Shown piece by piece: positions 26,753-33,802 of a stretch of DNA of 60,502 bases. Position numbers and translations under genes: made by a program. The notes under the pieces are model-generated. The model searched no databases. It saw only the letters and a list, made by a program, of their open reading frames with translations, and was not told the origin of the DNA. The stretch spans positions 1-60,502 of the forward strand of contig CAZOQJ010000002.1 of the NCBI GenBank assembly GCA_964581905.1. Direction: 5' to 3'. Each line of letters opens with the position of its first letter. The first letter of the stretch is position 1. This stretch comes from CAZBWE01 sp964581905 (GTDB lineage Bacteria; Planctomycetota; Phycisphaerae; Sedimentisphaerales; Anaerobacaceae).

Positions 26753-27457
26753 ATGATTCTCCAGTTATTTAGAGCGCGGCACAGGCGAATACTGATTGAT
26801 ATCAATACACAAAAAGACTTCCTATTAGCGGAGGGTAAAGCATGTATAAGAAACCACAGGAGGGTGCTGGCACATATTCGCAGGGTGATGGCGTGGGCGC
26901 GAGCCGGAAATATCCCAGTCATCTCGACTGCCGAGGTTTATCCGGATAACAACGGCAACGGTTCCATTCAATATTGTATTGATGGCACAGATGGACAGAA
27001 AAAGATACGGTACACGCTGCTGGGCAATCGAATAAATTTCCCTGCGGACGGCAGTACCGATTTTCCGAGAGACGTGCTGCGGCAGTACAGGCAGATTATT
27101 CTTCACAAGCGTTGCGTTGACCCGTTTGAAGAGCCGCGGATTGACAGGTTGCTCAGTGAAGTGCGGGCCAGTGAGTTTATTCTGGTCGGTGCCAGCGCCG
27201 AGGGCGCTGTTTTGGCGACAGCACTGGGGTTGCTGCAGCGAGGCAAGAAAGTCAGTGTCGTAGTTGATGCGGTGGGTTCACATAATAAAAGAGAGGCGAG
27301 ATTGGCACTTCGCAAGATAGAAGCAAAAGGCGCAAAGCTGATTGAGACCAAAAAACTTGCTGGGGCGTCACATCTAAGGCAGGTTGGCATATGCGATTGC
27401 AAAAGCTGTCAGGGATTGATGGGCAAAACACTTCTCGAGACCGCAGAGGAAAATTAG
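26753..27457 (+). CDS. Isochorismatase-fold protein lacking the catalytic cysteine
   Basis: A 234-residue protein of the isochorismatase/nicotinamidase fold. The Asp strand (LIDINTQKDFL, about 15-25) and the Lys (LHKRCVDPF) are present. In the nucleophile segment the usual G-x-x-T-D-x-C-V-x-x-T-A reads G-A-S-A-E-G-A-V-L-A-T-A (around 142-153), so Cys is replaced by Ala and the preceding Asp by Glu. Hydrolase activity is therefore unlikely. A C-terminal CDCKSC cluster (about 213-218) is unusual for the family and could bind metal or a partner. ATG 26753 follows an AAGGAGAA site. It stands alone between divergent and convergent genes. Confidence 0.7.
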   Translation: MILQLFRARHRRILIDINTQKDFLLAEGKACIRNHRRVLAHIRRVMAWARAGNIPVISTAEVYPDNNGNGSIQYCIDGTDGQKKIRYTLLGNRINFPADGSTDFPRDVLRQYRQIILHKRCVDPFEEPRIDRLLSEVRASEFILVGASAEGAVLATALGLLQRGKKVSVVVDAVGSHNKREARLALRKIEAKGAKLIETKKLAGASHLRQVGICDCKSCQGLMGKTLLETAEEN

Positions 27458-27526
27458 GGTTTACCTTTTTGTATCGAGCATATCGAGCGTTTTAATTCAT
27501 ATTTGCACAATATACACAATGCTATT

Positions 27527-28183
27527 TTAAGAGGGAGGTTTTTTTAGTTCTTCGATTTTTGGCAGGTCTTTGAGAGTGTTCAGGCCGAAGACTTCGAGGA
27601 ATTTTTTTGTTGTGCCGTATAGCATTGGTCTGCCTAAGACCTCGGCTCGGCCAACGATTTTTACCAGGCCTTTGTCCATAAGTGAGCGAACCAGCTCGCC
27701 TACAGCAACACCCCTTATAGCCTCAATGTCGGCTCGTATAACCGGCTGTTTGTATGCAATTATCGCAAGCGTCTCCAGGGCCGCAGGGCTTAGCTTGCTG
27801 TCGCTGCGTACATGAAGCAATTTTTTGAGCCAATGGTTGTAAGGACTTAAGGTGAGCATTTGGTAGCCGCTGGCGATTTGTTCTATTCTGAAGGCATTAT
27901 TGTTGGCTTGGTATTTGTCATTTAGGTTTTGGATGTGCTGGCGGATTTGCTTTACGGAAGTCTCAACGATATTAGCCAATCGTTCTGCTGTGAGCGGCTC
28001 ATCGCTGGCGAATAAAACCGCTTCTATAACCGACTCAACAGTCGGCTCTGTGTTGTCATTCCCTCGCAACCTGTCCTGAGCAAGGTCGAAGGAGCGGGAA
28101 TCTATGGTGTTGCCGTTTTTCTGGGTTCCTGTTTTTACAGGAATGACATCGTCTGCGTAGGTTTCTGTGTGTTCTTCTGTCAT
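27527..28183 (-). CDS. scpB: Segregation and condensation protein B
   Basis: Subunit of the Smc-ScpAB condensin that compacts and segregates chromosomes. Two winged-helix domains are visible; the core shows IEAVLFASDEPLT, TLAIIAYKQPVIRADIEAIRG and the GRPMLYGTTKKFLEVFGL ending typical of ScpB. The ATG at 28183 overlaps the nif3 stop as ATGA, which decides this start; an ATG at 28195 is the alternative. The N-terminus (about residues 13-43) is an insertion of exactly 31 codons derived from a repeat with inverted ends; the normal domain starts after it. scpA is not in the window. Confidence 0.92.
   Translation of the reverse strand: MTEEHTETYADDVIPVKTGTQKNGNTIDSRSFDLAQDRLRGNDNTEPTVESVIEAVLFASDEPLTAERLANIVETSVKQIRQHIQNLNDKYQANNNAFRIEQIASGYQMLTLSPYNHWLKKLLHVRSDSKLSPAALETLAIIAYKQPVIRADIEAIRGVAVGELVRSLMDKGLVKIVGRAEVLGRPMLYGTTKKFLEVFGLNTLKDLPKIEELKKPPS
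28055..28147. repeat. 93-bp mini-element inserted in frame in scpB
   Basis: GTCATTCC (28055-28062) and GGAATGAC (28140-28147) form inverted ends of a 93-bp unit, exactly 31 codons. Inside are a second hairpin (TTCCTG/CAGGAA near the right end) and the 23-bp repeat also found in the GTPase gene. It adds a peptide ahead of the first winged helix without breaking the frame. Confidence 0.75.
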
Positions 28184-29292
28184 ATTTCTTTCCATCTAAA
28201 GGGGTCTGCGTCTTTTTTACTGATTTTTATTGTTACTTTTTTCAGCTCTTTTTGCAATTGTTTAGCGAAGTTTTTTAATATAAACCGCTCCGAGACGGTA
28301 TGGCTCAGGCAAAGACAGGTAAGGCCAGCTTCTTGTGCGGCCAGTGCCTGGTGATGTTTCAGCTCGCCGGTCAGGTATAAATCGGGTTTTGCGGCGATGA
28401 CCGAATTGATGAGCTTGCCGCACGTGCCGGCACAAACCGCTGCGGTTTTTACCAGGCGTTTTTCATTTCCGATAATGCCGATGGCTTTCGCGCCGGTATA
28501 TTTTTTTATTCTTCTGATGATTTGTTCTGTCCGCATAGGTTTAGTGAGCTTACCGATTCTGCCAAGGCCGAATTTAATTTGAGGATTGTAAAGTTTAAAG
28601 ACATCGAAGGCGGGTGTCTCGTAAGGATGTGCTTTTTTCATTGCAGCTATGCAGGCATCGAGTTTTTCCGAAGGCACAATGGTCTCGAACCTTATCTCCG
28701 GCACTTTTTCCAACCTGCCTTTTTTCCCTATAGCTGGTTTTGCGCCTTTCAAGGGTAAAAAGCTGCCCGCTCCCACGGTTCCGAAACCGCAATGGCTGTA
28801 GTTTCCAATTGAGCCTGCGCCGGCGGCAAAAACCGCATCTGAAACCTTCTCCACCGATTTTATGGGAATAAAGACAACGAGTTTATAATTATCACCGATA
28901 GACGTATCGACGTAATCACCGATAGGTTTTGCGTCGCGGATATCGATAATTTCTGCAAGGCCGTCGTTCACTCCACCTATGGCGGCATCCAAAGCAGTAT
29001 GTATCGAAAAAACTGCAATACCGCAGCGGGACAACTCATAAACGATGTCGCTGGGACTATCAGCGGTGATTTTCTTTAGGCCGTCCCAAATAACAGGATG
29101 GTAGCTTACAATCAGCTCGGCCTTTAATTTCCTTGTCTCAGCGAGCACTTCTTTAGTGATGTCGATAGTCAGCAGGATATTTTTTACAATTTTTTCCGGG
29201 TCGCCGATAAGCAGTCCCACATTGTCCCAATCCTGAGCTAATTTCAACGGCACCATCTCATCAATTACTGCTGCAATATCTTTTGCTTTCAT
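28180..29292 (-). CDS. NIF3/DUF34 family protein
   Basis: A 370-residue NIF3-like metal-binding protein of the long bacterial type, with an inserted CutA/PII-like domain in the middle (about 130-225). N-terminal LAQDWDNVGLLIGDP and SYHPVIWDGLKKI, and C-terminal LTGELKHHQAL, carry the conserved His/Asp ligands of the dinuclear metal site. Biochemical role is unsettled; GTP cyclohydrolase I-like activity has been suggested for relatives. It overlaps pabC (ATGA at 29289-29292) and scpB (28180-28183), so the three are translationally coupled. Start ATG 29292 has an AGGAAGAG site. Confidence 0.9.
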   Translation of the reverse strand: MKAKDIAAVIDEMVPLKLAQDWDNVGLLIGDPEKIVKNILLTIDITKEVLAETRKLKAELIVSYHPVIWDGLKKITADSPSDIVYELSRCGIAVFSIHTALDAAIGGVNDGLAEIIDIRDAKPIGDYVDTSIGDNYKLVVFIPIKSVEKVSDAVFAAGAGSIGNYSHCGFGTVGAGSFLPLKGAKPAIGKKGRLEKVPEIRFETIVPSEKLDACIAAMKKAHPYETPAFDVFKLYNPQIKFGLGRIGKLTKPMRTEQIIRRIKKYTGAKAIGIIGNEKRLVKTAAVCAGTCGKLINSVIAAKPDLYLTGELKHHQALAAQEAGLTCLCLSHTVSERFILKNFAKQLQKELKKVTIKISKKDADPFRWKEI

Positions 29293-30155
29293 TTGCTCTT
29301 CCTGCACTCGGTCTGCACAAATTCTTCAAAATTCTTCTGCAAATCTTTCGTTATCGGGCCGGGCCTGCCCGTGCCCACATCGTGTTTTTCCACCTTGCTT
29401 ATCGGCAGAATCTGCATAATTACATTCGTCAGAAAAATTTCATCGGCCCCCAGTACATCATCTATATAGAGGTCTTTTTCGACCAGTTTAATGGAATCTC
29501 TAAAGGCGATTTGAAAAACGGTCTTTCTGGCAACTCCGGCAAGTACTGGTGTTCTTACGAATGGAGTGTAAAGGGCGGAATCCTTTACCAGAAACACATT
29601 GCTTATGCAGCCTTCGGCAAGTCGGTTATCCACCGTGAACCATAGTGCTTCAGCCGTTCGCTTTTGGTGTGCCAGCTTTAGCGCGAGCATGCGTGAGAAA
29701 TAACTTATTGTTTTGTGTCCGTAAATCGGCTCGGCAGTGTTCTGTCTGAATGGCGACAGCACAGCCATAACGCCGTTTTTGTAGTATTCGGGCGGATAGG
29801 GTGTTAATTTTGTGGCGGTGATAAGAAGCGTGGGCTTTTGCTGCTCATCCTGCTGGGCTATTGGCCCGGAAGTTATAGTCAGCCGAAGGCGCGCCTCGGT
29901 CAATTTGTTCGCCTTTAGCAATTTATATATGGCATCGGTGATATATTTTCTGTCGTAAGTTTCTTCTATTGGTATTAATAGGGCGCTTGCACTGAAAAAT
30001 AACCTGTCTAAATGGTCCTTGAGTGAAAAGACAACGCCGTTGTTGGCTCGCATGGTCTCGAAAAGCCCTGCACCATATAAAAACCCACTGTCGGTAACCG
30101 ATACACAGGCCTTGTCGCTCTCGACTAACTTGTTATTTAGAAAAACTTTTTCCAT
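29289..30155 (-). CDS. pabC: Class IV aminotransferase, probable aminodeoxychorismate lyase
   Basis: A 288-residue fold-type IV PLP enzyme. The family opening SVTDSGFLYGAGLFETMR, the PLP lysine in GHKTISYFSRMLA (about 147), and AEGCISNVFLV with the late LTNVIMQILPI are visible. Branched-chain aminotransferases and D-amino-acid transaminases share these marks. The choice of PabC, which releases pyruvate to give p-aminobenzoate for folate, rests on pabB lying upstream in the same direction. A four-helix-bundle cassette separates the two. Confidence 0.8.
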   Translation of the reverse strand: MEKVFLNNKLVESDKACVSVTDSGFLYGAGLFETMRANNGVVFSLKDHLDRLFFSASALLIPIEETYDRKYITDAIYKLLKANKLTEARLRLTITSGPIAQQDEQQKPTLLITATKLTPYPPEYYKNGVMAVLSPFRQNTAEPIYGHKTISYFSRMLALKLAHQKRTAEALWFTVDNRLAEGCISNVFLVKDSALYTPFVRTPVLAGVARKTVFQIAFRDSIKLVEKDLYIDDVLGADEIFLTNVIMQILPISKVEKHDVGTGRPGPITKDLQKNFEEFVQTECRKSK

Positions 30156-30160
30156 AGTTT

Positions 30161-30579
30161 AGCGTTCAGCGTACAGCGGTTAGCGTTTAGGATTGAGCAT
30201 TCTGTATAGCATGGCCCCAATTTCTTTTAATAAGGTTTCTATGATTTCGTGTTTACTTACATATTTCAGGTCAACCGATAGCAAATATTGAGTTTCGACC
30301 TCCAGCAATGAACCATAAGCAATAGATGAGAAGTGTTCATACTCTGCCTTATGTTTTCTGCCATAGCCCTCGGCTGTATTAGATGGTATAGATACGGCTG
30401 CTTTCCTTATTTGTTGAGACAAACCGTAGACTTCTGATTTTGGAAATCTTTCTGTCAACTTATATATTTCTAAAACCAGTTTATAACTCTTTTGCCAAAC
30501 AATAAGGTCTTTGAATGTTTTGGTTTTCATACTATTTACTACTTACTCTACGCTGTACGCTACCCGCTGTACGCTATTT
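30161..30579. repeat. Second heptamer-bounded cassette with a four-helix-bundle gene
   Basis: On the right, 30531-30579 parses without remainder into seven 7-bp units (ACTATTT, ACTACTT, ACTCTAC, GCTGTAC, GCTACCC, GCTGTAC, GCTATTT). On the left, 30161-30188 parses into AGCGTTC, AGCGTAC, AGCGGTT and AGCGTTT. The arrays are near reverse complements (left GTACGCTGAACGCT-like against right GTACGCTATT-like). The enclosed gene's stop lies in the left array and its start abuts the right one. The last ~11 codons of pabB are also array-derived. It sits between pabB and pabC. Confidence 0.6.
30180..30530 (-). CDS. Four-helix-bundle protein (S23/IVP family), second copy type
   Basis: A 116-residue helical protein of the same family as the gene at 7160, here the more classical form: opening FKDLIVWQKSYKLVLEIY, then FPKSEVYGLSQQIRKAAVSI with PSNTAEGYGRK, and an EVETQ segment later. 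It is only distantly similar to the first copy, so this is not a recent duplication. It lies between pabB and pabC in their direction, inside a repeat-bounded unit; its last codons and stop are built from heptamer repeats. Role unknown. No retroelement genes are seen nearby. Confidence 0.88.
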   Translation of the reverse strand: MKTKTFKDLIVWQKSYKLVLEIYKLTERFPKSEVYGLSQQIRKAAVSIPSNTAEGYGRKHKAEYEHFSSIAYGSLLEVETQYLLSVDLKYVSKHEIIETLLKEIGAMLYRMLNPKR

Positions 30580-32006
30580 ATTCCTGCCAGCAGCGCTCTT
30601 GCTTTCACGAGAGTTTCTTGCCATTCGGCCTGTGGGTCGGAGTCAGCGACTATTCCACCGCCGGTCTGGGCAAAGGTCTTTTGGTTTTTGATGATAATTG
30701 TTCTGATAGCTATATTCAAGCAGACACTTCCATCAAGGCCGATATAGCCGATGCTGCCGGTGTAAACGCCTCTGGCTGTTGGTTCGGTCTCGTCGATGAT
30801 TTCCATCGAGCGGATTTTTGGAGCGCCAGTGATAGAGCCGCCGGGGAATATCGCCATAAGAGCTTCACAGAAGGTAATTTCCCTGCGGAGTCGGCCGGCC
30901 ACGGTTGCCACAGCGTGAAAAACGGTTGGATATGTTTCGATTGTTCTCGGCTGGATTACTTTTCGAGTGCCGGGTTTGCAGATTCTGGCTACATCGTTTC
31001 GCTCGAGGTCGATTATCATATTGAGCTCTGCCTTTTCTTTTTCGCTGGTTAGCAGCTCATTATAATTTTTTTCATTTGTTTGAGCATCGTTTGCAATATA
31101 TGGCCGGGTGCCCTTAATCGGCTTGGTTCGGATGATGCCATCAGTGATGGTGATGAACATCTCAGGCGAAGCACTTACTATGTGAAAACTGCCGCCATCG
31201 ATATAAGCTCCGTATGGACTTGGGTTGTAATGATTTTGCCAGTGGAAAAGGTCTATCGGCTTGGCATTGTAATTACATTCGAATCGCTGTGAGAAGTTAA
31301 TCTGGTAAACATCGCCGTCATAGATATATCGCTTTATTTTTTCGAACATTCGCAGGTAGTAATCTTTGTCCATATTGCATCGAATTTGCGAAAAGTCTAT
31401 TGCTTCAAGGTTAGCAGGCGCAGTTGGCTTTATATGAATTCTTTGAGATTGGGCCAGCAAATCTTCAAGGGCTGCAAGTTTATCCTGCGGCGTTTCGATA
31501 TCGTCCGGCAGTTCTATAGCAATCAGCCAGAAATTGTTTTTTAGATGGTCGTAGGCAATAAGCCGGTCGTAAAAGCTCAGTTGAATCAGCGGCATTTGAA
31601 GGTCGTCTATTGTGGTTTCCGGCAGCTTTTCGATATATCGGCCGAGCTCGTAACTAAAATATCCAATCCATCCGCCGCAAAAAATTCCCTTCGGCAATTT
31701 TGTTCCTGCGTATTGCGTATTGCGTATTGCGTTTGATTTCAGGTTGTATTTCGTCAGGGCCTTGTGCAGTTTTTCAAATGGCTCTTTTTGGCCTGCTCTA
31801 AATTCGAATACTTCTTTAGGTTCAGCGGCCCAGTAGCTGAATCCGTCTACATCTTTTTTAGAGAGATTGCCGCCGAGGATGGATGCATTTTTTTGGCGTG
31901 AGAAAATCTCACTTAGTTCCGGTAAACCTGTCGCTGCACTGATTTTTTTGTAGTGCAGCTTGCAAATAACATTTTTGTCTGTCTCGACAACTGTCCCTGT
32001 TGTCAT
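30543..32006 (-). CDS. pabB: Aminodeoxychorismate synthase component I
   Basis: Uses chorismate and ammonia to make 4-amino-4-deoxychorismate for folate. The chorismate-binding half shows YQINFSQRFE, ASPEMFI, KPIKGTRP, MIDLERND and the late PGGSITGAPKIRSMEII, the usual PabB/TrpE signatures. Pairing with pabC and the single-subunit form favour PabB over anthranilate synthase. It overlaps deoC by ATGA (32003-32006). Two oddities: the N-terminal half contains an in-frame (GCGTATT)n repeat encoding NAIRNTQYAG, and the final residues (NSVQRVAYSVE) come from a heptamer array. Confidence 0.9.
   Translation of the reverse strand: MTTGTVVETDKNVICKLHYKKISAATGLPELSEIFSRQKNASILGGNLSKKDVDGFSYWAAEPKEVFEFRAGQKEPFEKLHKALTKYNLKSNAIRNTQYAGTKLPKGIFCGGWIGYFSYELGRYIEKLPETTIDDLQMPLIQLSFYDRLIAYDHLKNNFWLIAIELPDDIETPQDKLAALEDLLAQSQRIHIKPTAPANLEAIDFSQIRCNMDKDYYLRMFEKIKRYIYDGDVYQINFSQRFECNYNAKPIDLFHWQNHYNPSPYGAYIDGGSFHIVSASPEMFITITDGIIRTKPIKGTRPYIANDAQTNEKNYNELLTSEKEKAELNMIIDLERNDVARICKPGTRKVIQPRTIETYPTVFHAVATVAGRLRREITFCEALMAIFPGGSITGAPKIRSMEIIDETEPTARGVYTGSIGYIGLDGSVCLNIAIRTIIIKNQKTFAQTGGGIVADSDPQAEWQETLVKARALLAGINSVQRVAYSVE
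31708..31732. repeat. Tandem 7-bp repeat (GCGTATT) inside pabB
   Basis: Three exact GCGTATT units and a partial fourth. Three units make 21 bp, so the reading frame is kept; the peptide NAIRNTQYA results. The unit resembles the GCGTAC/GCTGTAC heptamers around the cassette 1.1 kb away. Confidence 0.85.
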
Positions 32007-32695
32007 TTTAGTTGGCCCGTCCTGAACTCGTTTATAATCTGCACACCTGAGGAAGTACCTATTCTATCAGCTCCTGCTTCAATCATATCCAGCGCCTGTT
32101 TTGCGGTCTTGATTCCGCCGGCAGCCTTTATTTTACATCTTTGGGCAGATTCTTTCATCAGTTTTATATCCTCGATGGTTGCCCCTCCGGCCGGGTTCAT
32201 CCCTGTACTTGTCTTTACAAAGTCAACGCCGCACTTGTCTGCGACTTGGCAGGCAAATATCTTTTGTTCGCGCGTAAGGGCAGCCGATTCAATTATGACT
32301 TTCAAAATAACAGCAGGTCTCATTGACCGGCAAACCTTCAATACTGCCTGCAGCTGATTTAGAAGATATTGTTCATCGCCCTCGATTATCGCTGCCAGGT
32401 CGGCGACCATATCTATTTCGTCGGCGCCGTCAAAGATAGTTTTTTTTGTCTGTGCGATTTTGATTTTGGTTGTATCGGCGCCGAGCGGCAGACTAACCAC
32501 TCCGCCGACTTTAACTTTCGAGCCGTGCAATTGCTCCGCCACCAGAGCCACCCATCGTGGATTGACTGATACCGCACAAAAGCCATAACTTTTCGCCTCT
32601 TCGCATAACTGTCTGATTTGCTCACTTGTAGCTGTAGCACTTAGCAGCGTATGGTCAATACAAGCAGCTAATTGTTTTTCGTCTGTAATAGTCAT
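32003..32695 (-). CDS. deoC: Deoxyribose-phosphate aldolase
   Basis: Splits 2-deoxyribose-5-phosphate into glyceraldehyde-3-phosphate and acetaldehyde, the last step of deoxynucleoside breakdown. Typical TIM-barrel marks: IDHTLL near the start, VGGVVSLPLG, DEIDMV, the Schiff-base lysine in VILKVIIE, DFVKTSTG, and the second lysine in KAAGGIK. Length (230) is normal. It starts 2 nt after the stop of the upstream P-loop/deoxyribosyltransferase-like gene, which fits a shared role in deoxynucleoside metabolism. Confidence 0.93.
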   Translation of the reverse strand: MTITDEKQLAACIDHTLLSATATSEQIRQLCEEAKSYGFCAVSVNPRWVALVAEQLHGSKVKVGGVVSLPLGADTTKIKIAQTKKTIFDGADEIDMVADLAAIIEGDEQYLLNQLQAVLKVCRSMRPAVILKVIIESAALTREQKIFACQVADKCGVDFVKTSTGMNPAGGATIEDIKLMKESAQRCKIKAAGGIKTAKQALDMIEAGADRIGTSSGVQIINEFRTGQLK

Positions 32696-32697
32696 CT

Positions 32698-33777
32698 TTA
32701 GACGTAGCCTTTCTTTTTGAAGAATTCTATGGCGTTGTTGATGTCTGTAAAAACTTTTGTCGCTGTTTGCGTAACGAATATCGAGGGGCTTTGCTTTGCC
32801 GTCCAGATGACGAAAACCTGCTTGGCTGCCTCATGAGCGTGCTGGAGCTCTCTTTCAACGCCGCTGGATACCGCAGCCCGGCCGTCGGGCAGTGTCGGAA
32901 TGAAGCTGATTATCATATCCGACTGGTCGATGAGCATAAAGTCACGGGCATATATCTGGCTGTTAATATCACGTTCGATTTGCTGGACCTGGGCCAGTTC
33001 AAGACGGACCTTCCGCCCTAATGCTGACGCCTCGACAAAGTATGAACCCTGCTCGGCGGCCTTGTGTGCATAATGCGGCAGATAGGATTCCTCCAAATCT
33101 GCGGGGTCGAAGCAGATGAAAAATTGTTTCATTAATCGCCGAAATTCGTTGATTTCCTTTCGAATGTTTTTCATATCGGCAACGTGGGTCATTGGAAAGC
33201 TCAAATATGCTTTTTTGTATGAGTGGTCGAAGACGAGATTATAAAATGTTTCGATGGTCGGCTCTTCGGCTCCGCGGGCAAGGCAGTAAAAAGGAACTAA
33301 TTCATTAACTCCTTTGCAGAGCATTTCTGTGCCGATAATTTCTTCCTCCCGCCAGACAATCAGGTCTTTCAGGCAGTGTTCTATAGAGTGCTCATCGAGC
33401 AGCCGGCTGTGCAGGGCGATGATACCATCAATTAAGCAGATATACATATCAGCGTTGAGCTGGCGCATCTGGTCGAAGTCCACCGCCGGGAACAGTCCGT
33501 GCCACCAGCGGAAAGTTGCGTGAGTATTGACTATGAGGTTGGGGGCTTTTTTGGCTTTTGCGATGATATCTTTGAATACACTGCGGCGGAGTGAGCTTAG
33601 TCTTTTTATTGGTATATCGAGTATTTTGCCGGTCGGAATATCAGGTGCTTCGGCGTACATCATTTCGCCGACATTGCATAGCAGCACTTCCTTGTTTTTG
33701 CTGGCTGCGGATTGGCACACCTTTTGAAGGTAGCTTTTCTTGTCAAGACCAACCATTCCGGTAACAACGACTATCAT
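32698..33777 (-). CDS. P-loop (adenylate-kinase-like) and nucleoside 2-deoxyribosyltransferase-like fusion
   Basis: A 359-residue two-domain protein. The N-terminus (MIVVVTGMVGLDKKSY) resembles the Walker A of archaeal adenylate kinases, but the second-to-last Gly is Asp and a Thr is Lys, so nucleotide binding may be altered; the rest of this domain (to about 185) is kinase-like. The C-terminal half (about 190-359) begins KAYLSFPMTH and contains IDQSDMIISFIP and SSGVERELQHA, matching the nucleoside 2-deoxyribosyltransferase-like fold with its Asp pair and catalytic Glu. Start ATG 33777 has a GGAG site; a longer TTG start is possible. It lies between prfA and deoC with a 2-nt gap to deoC. Function is inferred; this is not a family I can name. 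Confidence 0.65.
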   Translation of the reverse strand: MIVVVTGMVGLDKKSYLQKVCQSAASKNKEVLLCNVGEMMYAEAPDIPTGKILDIPIKRLSSLRRSVFKDIIAKAKKAPNLIVNTHATFRWWHGLFPAVDFDQMRQLNADMYICLIDGIIALHSRLLDEHSIEHCLKDLIVWREEEIIGTEMLCKGVNELVPFYCLARGAEEPTIETFYNLVFDHSYKKAYLSFPMTHVADMKNIRKEINEFRRLMKQFFICFDPADLEESYLPHYAHKAAEQGSYFVEASALGRKVRLELAQVQQIERDINSQIYARDFMLIDQSDMIISFIPTLPDGRAAVSSGVERELQHAHEAAKQVFVIWTAKQSPSIFVTQTATKVFTDINNAIEFFKKKGYV

Positions 33778-33802
33778 AGCACCAGACTCCAGACACAAGT
33801 CT

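Noticed and set aside
30492..31052. 186-codon plus-strand frame opposite pabB and the cassette border
   Set aside because: It runs antisense through the heptamer array and the conserved part of pabB; it is a shadow frame.
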